Part shown: in pieces, positions 56,446-64,000 of the stretch | Layout: every line of letters starts with the position of its first letter | Position numbering within the stretch: the first letter of the stretch is position 1 | Assembly: GCA_937959115.1 (NCBI GenBank) | Contig: CALGAW010000025.1 | Location: forward strand, 232,302-296,301 | DNA length: 64,000 nt | Direction of reading: 5' to 3' | Origin: an uncultured Saprospiraceae bacterium | Lineage (GTDB): Bacteria; Bacteroidota; Bacteroidia; Chitinophagales; Saprospiraceae | The notes under the pieces: model-generated | Database searches by the model: none | Told to the model about the DNA's origin: nothing | Seen by the model: only the letters and a program-made list of their open reading frames with translations | Translations under genes and position numbers: made by a program

Positions 56446-57129
56446 ATGCAAAAAGTAACGACCGTTCAAATAGAAGAAAGCTGGAAAGCAGTACTCTCAG
56501 ATGAGTTTTCAAAACCCTATTTCTCGGAAATTAAAACCTTTCTAGTAAAAGAGAAGAATGCAGGTAAGGAAATCTTCCCACCAGGTGCTCAAATCTTTAA
56601 TGCCTTTAACAGTGCACCCTTTGACCAGGTAAAGGTTGTGATATTGGGGCAAGATCCATATCACAAACCTGGACAAGCACATGGGCTTTCATTTTCAGTA
56701 CCGATGGGGGTAAAAATCCCAGCTTCGCTTCGTAATATTCATAAGGAACTGTCCACCGACGTCCCTGGTTTTGTAACGCCACGTCATGGTAATCTGGAGG
56801 CTTGGGCATCACAAGGCGTTTTTCTCCTCAATGCTATGTTAACAGTAGAGAAGGCTCAAGCTGGATCACATAAAAAAATCGGTTGGCAACAGTTTACTGA
56901 TCGTGTAATACAAACATTATCAGAGAAGCGTGAAGGGGTGATTTTCATGCTGTGGGGCAACTTTGCCAAGGCTAAAAAAGTGTTGATTGACACCTCGAAA
57001 CACCATGTTCTGGAGGCAGTTCACCCTTCTCCCCTAGCAGGAACCGCCTTCCTTGGTAACAAACACTTTTCGAAGGCCAATGCTTTGCTGAAGGCGCAAG
57101 GCAAGAAAGAAATAAACTGGTTACTTTGA
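56446..57129 (+). CDS. ung: Uracil-DNA glycosylase (family 1)
   Basis: The 227-residue enzyme removes uracil from DNA as the first step of base excision repair. The water-activating D70 lies in VVILGQDPYHKPGQAHGLSFSV, and the minor-groove loop histidine H193 lies in HPSPLAG. MLWGNFAKAK supplies the uracil-binding Asn. The length is standard. It stands alone; the 254-nt gap after it (57130-57383) contains a purine-rich stretch at about 57140-57180 and no gene. Confidence 0.97.
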   Translation: MQKVTTVQIEESWKAVLSDEFSKPYFSEIKTFLVKEKNAGKEIFPPGAQIFNAFNSAPFDQVKVVILGQDPYHKPGQAHGLSFSVPMGVKIPASLRNIHKELSTDVPGFVTPRHGNLEAWASQGVFLLNAMLTVEKAQAGSHKKIGWQQFTDRVIQTLSEKREGVIFMLWGNFAKAKKVLIDTSKHHVLEAVHPSPLAGTAFLGNKHFSKANALLKAQGKKEINWLL

Positions 57130-57383
57130 GTAAAGAATACTGAAGACAGGAGACGGAAGATGGAAAACAGGAGAAGCAGGCAGGCCAATGGCGTAAGTCT
57201 TGGGATTCGGTGGTCAAAACCACTGAAGCACTCCTGATGCGACATTATAACACAACCAAGTAGGTTTCCGAAATACACTTTAAACTTTTCGATTAGGAAC
57301 TTATTTTTTTAATATTTTGTTTAATATATACCGTGTAATTGTAAACTAGACCGTTATAGCAGTTGGTCAAGAACCCCTGAAAA

Positions 57384-58412
57384 ATGAGTAATAACAACAT
57401 ACAGGAAACTATAGATGTATTTAAACCCTACTTAAACAGTGAGGAGCAATTTCTATACACTCAAGTGGTAGTTGGCTTATTGAAAAAACAACATATTGCA
57501 GTCACGAATCAGCGAATCCTATTGAAAAACAAGGAACTGATGACTATTCCTTTTGAAGAGGTGACTGACTTTTTGAAGGGTGACGAGAGACTCTTTTTCT
57601 TCTTTAATGATCGGAGAGATGGTGTATTGACAGAAGAAACAATCGTGCTAAATAATGTTACTAAAATCAAAGAAGTTTATCATTTGGTTTTTAGACACTG
57701 GCGTAAGTTAAGACCTGAAATCAAGGAATTGACGAAGGCAGATCAAATAAGACTACTGGACCAGCGGTTGTCAGAGCTTCAAAGTAAGCTTGGCTTGACG
57801 TATTCCAAGATTGAAGGGCTGTATAAGAAATATGAAGGAACCTACAAGGGACATCCTTTGCTGATCAAACTCGATGTCGGTATGCCGATCAAAGAATTTT
57901 CGATTGAATTAGAGCTAGATAATCCAGAAAATCTACACTTCAACTTATCAAAAGAAGTTGATATGTTGTCAGATTGGAGAGATTGGTTTGGAAGATCAGA
58001 ATACAAAACTGGTGTTCCGATTTTTGATGATATGTTTTATTTAATCTCAGACAATGTTCAACTTTCCAGACGCCTATTTACCGATACCATTAAGCGCTCA
58101 ATGATGTATTGCCAGAGAAGAGCAGACTGTGTCTGGATATTTGGTGATGGAAAACAGAAAAAAAAGACGTCAGAAAGCCTGTTTTCAACGGAAGGAGACC
58201 TTAATGTTATTGAAAATCTATTGGATGATATGCTTGTGGTAGAAAGGAAGCAGAAAGAACTGAAAGTAGAAATCAACTCTCCCCTAAGATTTACGGCTAC
58301 ACTTGGTGCACAAATCCAAGAAAACGGTGGAAAGATAGCTGACTTAATGGAGAAAAGCGTTGAACATATTTTTGAGATGGTGAATGTGGTGGATCGTTTT
58401 TATAGAAGGTGA
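57384..58412 (+). CDS. PH-like domain protein of unknown function, intact copy of a paralogous pair
   Basis: The 342-residue soluble protein has an N-terminal region (about 10-75) with LNSEEQFLYTQ, AVTNQRILLKNKELMTIPFEEV, the pattern of bacterial PH-like domains. A linker with a helical stretch (about 110-150) follows. The C-terminal half contains GVPIFDDMFYLISDNVQLSRRLF. No signal peptide, membrane helix or catalytic motif is seen. It is followed after 85 nt by a paralogue with the same order of blocks that carries an in-frame stop. Function unknown. Confidence 0.65.
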   Translation: MSNNNIQETIDVFKPYLNSEEQFLYTQVVVGLLKKQHIAVTNQRILLKNKELMTIPFEEVTDFLKGDERLFFFFNDRRDGVLTEETIVLNNVTKIKEVYHLVFRHWRKLRPEIKELTKADQIRLLDQRLSELQSKLGLTYSKIEGLYKKYEGTYKGHPLLIKLDVGMPIKEFSIELELDNPENLHFNLSKEVDMLSDWRDWFGRSEYKTGVPIFDDMFYLISDNVQLSRRLFTDTIKRSMMYCQRRADCVWIFGDGKQKKKTSESLFSTEGDLNVIENLLDDMLVVERKQKELKVEINSPLRFTATLGAQIQENGGKIADLMEKSVEHIFEMVNVVDRFYRR

Positions 58413-58497
58413 TTTTTTATTGTTTAATGATTAATGTTTGATGAAAAAGGAGTTACAACCAATCGTCTTGAGTTAGACTAATCCGCTATTATTAACT

Positions 58498-58857
58498 ATG
58501 AGTCAAATACTTAAAGATCTAGATATTGTTTTAAACCCTAATGAAACCTTGATTTATGCTCAGGCAAAAGGGAAAAACCACTACAACACCTTTGGGAAGA
58601 AAGTTTATAAGGACAATTACAAAGACACCTATGCTTCTAATCCTGAATTTCTGGTACTCACAGACCTGCGCATAATACTTGTTTCTGCCACGATATCTTG
58701 GGAACAGGTTTATGATATCAAAGTCGATTCTGTTTTTATTTACCTAAAATTGTCGAAGCATTCTGTTGATTATAATCCATCATATAATCCGTTCACAATA
58801 CATCCCCATTATATAATCTTAAAAAGGAGCGTAAAAGAAAAGGTTCTTCAAACATAG
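58498..58857 (+). CDS. N-terminal fragment of the second PH-like paralogue
   Basis: This stretch of 119 residues has LNPNETLIYAQ, LVLTDLRIILVSATISWEQVYDI and IYLKLSKHS, matching the N-terminal PH-like block of the 57384 gene. It stops at a TAG (58855-58857). The frame remains open past that stop to 59487, so this is probably the front part of a disrupted gene. It could still make a free PH-like domain protein. Confidence 0.6.
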   Translation: MSQILKDLDIVLNPNETLIYAQAKGKNHYNTFGKKVYKDNYKDTYASNPEFLVLTDLRIILVSATISWEQVYDIKVDSVFIYLKLSKHSVDYNPSYNPFTIHPHYIILKRSVKEKVLQT

Positions 58858-58950
58858 AGAAACAATGGTCCAGTTAGCCAGATTAAAAAAATTAATGATT
58901 GTTTTGTATCCCATTTTAATTTTGAACATACTAAAACGTTAAACGATGCG

Positions 58951-59487
58951 GTGTTTTATTGGGGGCGGGATCAGACCAATTCTGTTTCCTTTACACATAG
59001 TGAGAAATTACCATTCCATAAGCTGTCCTTAGCAATTTCCTTTGATTATGCCCCTCAAACTAGTTTTTGGATTGGGAAAGAAACAAGGTTTTCAACGCTG
59101 TTGGATACGCCAATATTTGATAGACATTATTTAGTAAAGAGTAACCAGCCCAGTATATTAAGACAATTCCTATCAAATGAGGTAATTAAAAACTTTCGCA
59201 AACTCTATCACATAGGAGATTGTAGCTGGCACTATAAGCCACTCTCTAAAAAAATGATCAGCTTTAAGTCATCTGAACAAATAGAAGATGAGACCGTCCT
59301 CGATGCACCTGAGGTAACAGACAAAGAGTCACTAGCGCTAAAAACAGATCAGAACAAGGCAAATCTTGTAATAGACTGTCAGTTAAACGCCTACTATGAA
59401 TATGACCTTAAGGTTATTGAAAAGTTTGTAGCTCACTCCTACGAGATTACGGTATCACTAATGAAACTGCTTGAGCAAGAAGGCTAA
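58951..59487 (+). CDS. C-terminal fragment of the second PH-like paralogue
   Basis: The 178 residues begin at a GTG that is probably not a true start, because the same frame is open back to the TAG at 58855. It contains KLSLAISFDYAP and TPIFDRHYLVKSNQPSILRQF, corresponding to the C-terminal half of the intact 57384 protein. No ribosome-binding site is seen before 58951. Independent expression is doubtful. Confidence 0.5.
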   Translation: MFYWGRDQTNSVSFTHSEKLPFHKLSLAISFDYAPQTSFWIGKETRFSTLLDTPIFDRHYLVKSNQPSILRQFLSNEVIKNFRKLYHIGDCSWHYKPLSKKMISFKSSEQIEDETVLDAPEVTDKESLALKTDQNKANLVIDCQLNAYYEYDLKVIEKFVAHSYEITVSLMKLLEQEG

Positions 59488-59528
59488 GCGACTCGTTCAA
59501 TTTTCCTAACTATAAATGGGGGTTCCGA

Positions 59529-60359
59529 TTATGGATGTGGCAACCGCTCGCCGCAATGTGGGCAATAGTTGAATGGGTCTTTCGCTTGTTCAGCTTCTTT
59601 CGCATCATTCATCTTATCTACAAAAGCGGAACTGATGATCCCTGTGGGCAATGCGACCATACCGATCCCTAGGATAGCGATAATGCCTCCTACGAATTGT
59701 CCCCACCCAGTAACTGGGTAAACGTCCCCATAGCCTACTGTTGTCAGTGTACAGATCGCCCACCAAAAAGTAGCTAGGATGTTGGGAAACTGGTCAGGCT
59801 GTACTTCGTGTTCTAAGTAAAACATGAGTACTGAGGCAATCGTAAGCATGATGCCTGTTACAAAGAGCGCGACACCCATTTCTGCTGCCTTCTCCCGCAT
59901 CACATCCGCCATCATCTGAATAGACTTGGAGTATCTTCCTAGTTTGAACAGTCGAAGTAGACGCAATAAACGCAAGGCTCTTACCGACCGTAAATCAACA
60001 GACATAGACGCCAAGGCGAGCTCGATGAAAAAAGGTGCAATGGCCAAAACATCAATAATCGCCATTGGAGTGGTCACAAAATCGCCGACAGCTTTTGCCT
60101 TAGTGAGATCAGGTCGACGCATATCAGCCGTCCAAATTCTTGCTAAATACTCAAAGGTAAAGACAACAACAGAAAATAGTTCAAACTGATACAGCTGTGC
60201 CCTATAGGCTTCTTCAAAGGATTTGAAGGATTCAGCGATAATACCAACCACATTAAGAATAATGATAAAAATGATCAAAAATCCAAAGATGGTATTCAAC
60301 TTTGAACCTGCTTCATTTTCTTCATCTACCAGTACAAACAATGCTCTTCTTATACTCAT
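59529..60359 (-). CDS. Voltage-gated-type potassium channel subunit
   Basis: The 276-residue inner-membrane channel has six helices. The selectivity filter is TVGYGD (207-212). The S4-like voltage sensor is LRSVRALRLLRLLRLFKLGR (about 123-142), with arginines roughly every third residue. The pore helix and S6 (about 195-247) end in MVALPTGIISSAF, typical of bacterial Kv-type channels. After S6 the short cytoplasmic tail ends in CPHCGERLPHP (C266, C269), a half zinc-ribbon, instead of an RCK domain. It is convergent with the PH-like genes (42-nt gap). Ion selectivity for potassium is clear from the filter; gating is inferred. Confidence 0.93.
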   Translation of the reverse strand: MSIRRALFVLVDEENEAGSKLNTIFGFLIIFIIILNVVGIIAESFKSFEEAYRAQLYQFELFSVVVFTFEYLARIWTADMRRPDLTKAKAVGDFVTTPMAIIDVLAIAPFFIELALASMSVDLRSVRALRLLRLLRLFKLGRYSKSIQMMADVMREKAAEMGVALFVTGIMLTIASVLMFYLEHEVQPDQFPNILATFWWAICTLTTVGYGDVYPVTGWGQFVGGIIAILGIGMVALPTGIISSAFVDKMNDAKEAEQAKDPFNYCPHCGERLPHP

Positions 60360-60657
60360 TATGGGGTGTTCTTCTTATTTAATCAAGTAACAATATCTAA
60401 ATTTTAAGGTTTACATTATAATAATTCGATGTTTTTAATTGAGATTCAGCAAATTAATTGAGAATCAAGTCTTCTCAGGCTAAAACTGACAATTCGTTTT
60501 TCTCAAAAAACAGTACTTTAATAGGAAAACTATTAATAATGAGTTTATTACGTAGTACGAAGAAAATATTTTTGTACTAGAAATAAACTAGAGCTGCCTA
60601 TCGAACTATTACGCCCATAATTATCAACATTCAATTATGAGCACACTCAATTATTAA
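60360..60657. other. AT-rich intergenic region
   Basis: This 298-nt stretch lies between the channel start and the end of the dehydrogenase gene, both on the minus strand. It presumably holds the channel promoter. No ORF or strong hairpin is seen. Confidence 0.5.
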
Positions 60658-61545
60658 TTACACAAACGCTTTTGCTACAACAACATCCCTAGAACCAGGC
60701 GTGTATTGGTAAAACCCTTCACCAGATTTTCGCCCAAGCTTTCCAGCAGTAACCATGTTAACCAATAATGGGCAAGGAGCGTACTTAGAATTGCCAAATC
60801 CGTCTTGCATCACCCGCAAAATAGAAAGACAAACATCCAACCCAATAAAATCTGCTAACTGTAACGGCCCCATTGGATGCGCCATTCCTAATTTCATAAC
60901 CGTGTCGATTTCTGCAACACCAGCAACGCCTTCATGCAACGTGATTATTGCCTCATTGATCATCGGCATGAGAATCCGATTCGCAACAAATCCGGGGTAG
61001 TCATTGACTTCTGTTGGTACCTTACCTAATGTTTTGGAAAGGGCTAATGTGGTATTGGTGACTTCATCCGAAGTTGCGTAACCTCTTATCACTTCTACAA
61101 GTTTCATGACAGGTACAGGATTCATAAAGTGCATACCGATCACTTTTTCTGGCCGCTTGGTGACGGCAGCAATCTGTGTAATCGAAATACTAGAGGTATT
61201 GGTAGCGAGAATGCAGTTTTCAGGTGCCAGTTCATCCATCTGGCGGAATATCTTTAGTTTGAGGTCTAGGTTTTCTGTAGCAGCTTCTACAATCAGGTCT
61301 GCTGTACCAGCGCAATCCTTAAGGTCTGTGCACGTATTGATTTTTTTGAGCGTAGCTGTTTTGTCTGCTTCAGTAATCTTTTCCTTCTTGACCATTCGGT
61401 CGAGGTTTTTACTGATGGTTGCCAACGCTTTGTCAAGGGCTGCTTGTGAAATATCAACCAAATTGACGTTAAAACTGTTCATTGCAAAGACGTGAGCGAT
61501 ACCATTACCCATTGTTCCTGCACCAATTACCACAATATTTTTCAT
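60658..61545 (-). CDS. hbd: 3-hydroxybutyryl-CoA dehydrogenase
   Basis: The 295-residue enzyme interconverts acetoacetyl-CoA and 3-hydroxybutyryl-CoA with NAD(P)H. The Rossmann glycine motif GAGTMGNGIAHVFA lies at the N-terminus. The substrate-binding NTSSISIT and the catalytic-histidine region GMHFMNPVPVMKLVEVI follow, and the C-terminal dimer domain includes MAHPMGPLQLADFIGLD. The length fits single-domain Hbd/PaaH enzymes rather than the fused FadB. The gene is single. Its promoter region overlaps that of the divergent gene at 61579. A role in butanoate, phenylacetate or fatty-acid metabolism cannot be chosen from context. Confidence 0.95.
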   Translation of the reverse strand: MKNIVVIGAGTMGNGIAHVFAMNSFNVNLVDISQAALDKALATISKNLDRMVKKEKITEADKTATLKKINTCTDLKDCAGTADLIVEAATENLDLKLKIFRQMDELAPENCILATNTSSISITQIAAVTKRPEKVIGMHFMNPVPVMKLVEVIRGYATSDEVTNTTLALSKTLGKVPTEVNDYPGFVANRILMPMINEAIITLHEGVAGVAEIDTVMKLGMAHPMGPLQLADFIGLDVCLSILRVMQDGFGNSKYAPCPLLVNMVTAGKLGRKSGEGFYQYTPGSRDVVVAKAFV

Positions 61546-61552
61546 AATTAAT

Positions 61553-61560
61553 TAAATTTG
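61553..61560 (+). promoter_or_regulatory. Candidate Bacteroidota -7 box TAAATTTG
   Basis: An exact TAnnTTTG match lies 18 nt before the ATG at 61579, within the 33-nt divergent intergenic region. A -33 TTG is not obvious and would lie inside the neighbouring gene. Confidence 0.4.
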
Positions 61561-61578
61561 TGTGCGAAATTAACTTAT

Positions 61579-62514
61579 ATGCTCAGATTTTTCAATTTTA
61601 CGCTCCCATTTATTTTCCTACAATTGCAACCATTTTCAGCAATCGGTCAGCAAGATACAAGTTTTCACTTCATTAGCAGTGTCATCCATATTGATTCGAT
61701 CTTTGTGACGGCGAAAAGCGGATTTGATGTGGATGATTTTATCGAACTAGTACAAACAGATAGCTCGTTTTACCAGGCATTTCGCAATCTTCGGTTTGCC
61801 GATTACTCCTCTACCAATGACATTCGATTGTTTAACAAAAAGCAGGAGGTCATTGCTAGCTACAATAGCACTTCAAAACAAAAGGCGGATGGCAACTGTC
61901 GGAGCATGAGTTATCACAATGAAGAAATAACAGGCAATTATTACAAGAAAAATAAAGTTCGCTACTACACTGGGAAACTATATAATCGTGTCTTTTTTAC
62001 CTTTGGAAAAAAATGTGAAAAAGCACGTTACGAAAATAATAATTTCAGCAAAGAAGGAGAAGATAAAACTGGAGGTCGCCTTCAAGAACTAAAACGTTTT
62101 ATCTTTTCTCCGGGTCAGCGAGTGGATGTGCCAATCATCGGTAAACGAACTGCTATTTTTGAAGAGCACATGATTCCTTTTTACAATTATGAAATACAAA
62201 GCAAGCCGTATCTTGATCGCTACGATTGTTATGTGTTTAGAGTAACGTCAAAGCCAGAATATGCTGCCGCCCAAAATGGGAAAACGATTGTCAAATCCCT
62301 AGAAACGTACTTTGATAAGGAAACCTTTCAAGTTATCGCTCGAAACTATACCTTGGCTTACTATGGGATATTTGATTTTGAAGTGACAATGAAAATTGAA
62401 GTTGATAAAATCGGTGAATACTATCTTCCCATTTGGATTCGATATGATGGATTCTTCAAAGTGCCCACCCAAAAACGTGAAACGGCTATTTTTGAAAGTC
62501 GATTTGTTTATTAG
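61579..62514 (+). CDS. Exported conserved hypothetical protein
   Basis: The 311-residue protein, counted from the ATG at 61579, has a signal peptide (about 1-24, ending SAIGQ). The upstream TTG at 61558 would add seven residues and overlap the promoter box, so I reject it. The mature protein has no transmembrane helix and few recognisable motifs. SFYQAFRNLRFADYSS, CRSMSYHNEE and PIWIRYDGFFKVPTQKRE recur, in my experience, in periplasmic Bacteroidota proteins of unknown function. Its C-terminal half forms alternating strands suggestive of a beta-rich lipoprotein-like or outer-membrane-associated fold. Function unknown. Confidence 0.65.
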   Translation: MLRFFNFTLPFIFLQLQPFSAIGQQDTSFHFISSVIHIDSIFVTAKSGFDVDDFIELVQTDSSFYQAFRNLRFADYSSTNDIRLFNKKQEVIASYNSTSKQKADGNCRSMSYHNEEITGNYYKKNKVRYYTGKLYNRVFFTFGKKCEKARYENNNFSKEGEDKTGGRLQELKRFIFSPGQRVDVPIIGKRTAIFEEHMIPFYNYEIQSKPYLDRYDCYVFRVTSKPEYAAAQNGKTIVKSLETYFDKETFQVIARNYTLAYYGIFDFEVTMKIEVDKIGEYYLPIWIRYDGFFKVPTQKRETAIFESRFVY

Positions 62515-62538
62515 TAGTTCATGTTGAGTTCCCAAAAA

Positions 62539-62571
62539 AAAGGAAGATAGCAACCGACGCTATCTTCCTTT
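62539..62571. terminator. Bidirectional terminator between convergent genes
   Basis: A perfect 13-bp stem (62539-62551 with 62559-62571) and a 7-nt loop lie between the ends of the genes stopping at 62514 (+) and 62607 (-). A run of A on the left gives a T-run on the minus strand. Confidence 0.9.
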
Positions 62572-62606
62572 GAATGATAAATCAACAATTAAATCTCTTT
62601 TATATC

Positions 62607-64000
62607 CTAGAGACCAGCTTTTTGGAATTTGGTCACTAATCGATTGTTTTTATTCATTCCGTTTACGATTTTAACAAAATAAATCCCTGATGATAAGTCA
62701 CTTACATCAATTGTTGTCGTTAAGAATGAATTGTTTGCTTGGTCGTTTATTTCCTTTACAATCATACCTTGCAGATTCAATATTTGAATATCCGTTGCTC
62801 CTTCATAAGCAAAGGTGGCTGAAATTGTTATCTCATCCTTGGCAGGATTCGGGTAAAGCTTGATTTCAGGAACATCCTCTGCATTCAATTTAATCACTCT
62901 GATTTCTGAATACTCAAAGCTTCCATCCTCATCTACAATTTTAAGTCTGTAATAGATGTATTTCGCACTTACATTCAATCGATCGGTGTACTTGTAATTG
63001 ATCACTTCAATAGAATTTCCAGCTGCATCTACTTCTCCGATTTTCACAAAGGAGTTTTCATCTCCGGTGGTGCTTCTTTCTATGTCGTAGTGCGAGCTAT
63101 TATGTTCTGTATGTGTTTGCCATGCTAAATCAACTTCTTGATTATCAATTAGTGTAGCATCAAAACTTGTTAACTCCACTGGGAATCCTTCATTCCAAAC
63201 AAATTTATAGATTGCACCGTTATTCGGGGTAAGATCGAGTGAAGGACCATAGTACGAGTATTCATAGCACCAGCCAGAAGGTCTACTTGCTCCTAATAGT
63301 TGATTTGTGAACCGACCACCAACGTAATAGCCAAAATGTGCTCCAGAACCATAGGATGCAAGGGTATTGATTTCTCCTCCTTGATCAAAGAAAAACTCAA
63401 TTCCAACAGCTCCATTGAGACTGACTTCAGCCTCTAACGCATGTACCAAATTTCCACTTCTGTAAAGTAATTGAGTACTAGAATGATAGCCTTCAGTTTT
63501 CATAAGTGCATCAATCTTCCCTGTGTTTGCGGGGATATATACTGGCCCTAAGCAGCCTCCCTGAATAAAAGAAGAAGTCGTAAAGTTATAACCGATTAAG
63601 TTATCACTCCCGATTAATAAATCATTTGCCGTTGTTGTATTTAGATGATCAACAGACGTAAATGGGATTGACGGATCGAGTGTTGGACTGTTCCAGCCTG
63701 TTGCTGAATAAAAAGATAACCCTCCTAGTGCATTCATTGAACCATTTTGTGTAAAATCTCCTCCAACAATAAGTGAACCGTTGGCGATCGTTAGATCATT
63801 TACTGGCCCATTTACTGTAATTGGAGCAAAATAAGTAGATGTACATCCATTCACATTACCATTTGACCAGCCACCAACTGTTGTATAAGCTGCTAGGTTT
63901 GCAAAACTATTACCATCGATTGAAGTAAAATCTCCTCCAACGAATAGCACACAATCCAGTACTTCTGCTGTATTGATTGATCCACCCATCGGACCGGTTT
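62607..64000 (-). CDS. C-terminal part of a secreted protein with type A T9SS sorting tail
   Basis: The frame is open to the right edge, so the start lies outside the window and the ATG at 63989 is internal. Repeats of the form LFVGGDFTSIDGNSFANLAAY and LIVGGDFTQNGSMNALGGL look like delta-60/DUF5122 beta-propeller blades. Then comes PVELTSFDATLIDNQEVDLAW with a fibronectin-III-like domain. Last is the type A sorting domain LYPNPAKDEITI to the end, with LNLQGMIVKEI and LSSGIYFVKIVN. Such tails direct export through the type IX secretion system and are cleaved at the surface. The ligand of the propeller is unknown. Confidence 0.9.
   Translation of the reverse strand, partial: TGPMGGSINTAEVLDCVLFVGGDFTSIDGNSFANLAAYTTVGGWSNGNVNGCTSTYFAPITVNGPVNDLTIANGSLIVGGDFTQNGSMNALGGLSFYSATGWNSPTLDPSIPFTSVDHLNTTTANDLLIGSDNLIGYNFTTSSFIQGGCLGPVYIPANTGKIDALMKTEGYHSSTQLLYRSGNLVHALEAEVSLNGAVGIEFFFDQGGEINTLASYGSGAHFGYYVGGRFTNQLLGASRPSGWCYEYSYYGPSLDLTPNNGAIYKFVWNEGFPVELTSFDATLIDNQEVDLAWQTHTEHNSSHYDIERSTTGDENSFVKIGEVDAAGNSIEVINYKYTDRLNVSAKYIYYRLKIVDEDGSFEYSEIRVIKLNAEDVPEIKLYPNPAKDEITISATFAYEGATDIQILNLQGMIVKEINDQANNSFLTTTIDVSDLSSGIYFVKIVNGMNKNNRLVTKFQKAGL

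Larger units (their letters stand above)
58498..59487 (+). pseudogene. Second PH-like paralogue interrupted by an in-frame TAG
   Basis: Positions 58498-58857 and 58951-59487 are in the same reading frame, and the codons between them are open apart from the TAG at 58855. The joined frame of 329 codons, stop included, is close to the 342 residues of the neighbour. Both halves match it: the PH-like block in front, and TPIFDRHYLVKSNQPSILRQF behind, against VPIFDDMFYLISDNVQLSRRLF. A nonsense mutation, a sequencing error or stop readthrough would explain it. Confidence 0.75.

Overview
The window is chromosomal DNA of a member of the Bacteroidota, probably a gliding, surface-adhesive marine-type lineage (Saprospiria or a Flavobacteriales relative; the sequence does not settle which). 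The evidence is SprB-type adhesin repeats, a gliding-motility/CHU_C C-terminal domain, a type A T9SS sorting tail, thrombospondin-type-3 repeats in secreted proteins, Bacteroidota-style TAnnTTTG promoter boxes, and an aromatic ammonia-lyase that closely resembles the Flavobacterium tyrosine ammonia-lyase as I remember it. I see no rRNA, tRNA, CRISPR, integrase or transposase gene.

Region 1-6 kb: the tail of an outer-membrane protein; a divergent DinB-like/HxlR pair with a palindromic operator candidate; a DUF2256 zinc-ribbon gene overlapping a cryptochrome/photolyase-related gene that lacks the usual Fe-S cysteines; two envelope genes on the minus strand; and phenylalanine 4-hydroxylase.

Region 6-40 kb: a surface-protein region, interrupted only by one SPFH/band-7 gene. 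It holds seven secreted proteins of 537-4084 aa. Their architectures differ, but their pieces are shared: SprB repeats, TSP3 calcium repeats, lamin-tail-like domains, FG-GAP-like repeats and YadA-like head repeats. Three of them (1264, 572 and 2194 aa) share the same roughly 200-residue C-terminal module ending in NNTDSERLVYF, and none of those three has a type A or type B T9SS tail. The 4084-aa protein has about 44 SprB repeats, of which the middle 27 form a higher-order array of three-repeat units with a period near 683 bp. The 2194-aa protein has an exact 153-bp tandem array.

Region 40-50 kb: a haloalkane-dehalogenase-like hydrolase with an AraC/GyrI-like regulator; a compact ABC transporter whose permease carries a His-rich loop, followed by two CxxC small secreted proteins (probably zinc or other metal handling); an alpha/beta hydrolase; a tyrosine-ammonia-lyase-like gene overlapping a dedicated acyl carrier protein gene; and CTP synthase. 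CTP synthase is followed by a 321-bp element bounded by 20-bp perfect inverted repeats.

Region 50-64 kb: an oligopeptide ABC transporter operon (binding protein and two permeases, no ATPase); two half-size YeeE/YedE sulfur-transport proteins; uracil-DNA glycosylase; a pair of paralogous PH-like genes, the second split by an in-frame amber codon; a voltage-gated-type potassium channel; 3-hydroxybutyryl-CoA dehydrogenase; a secreted conserved hypothetical; and the C-terminal part of a type A T9SS cargo protein that runs off the right edge.
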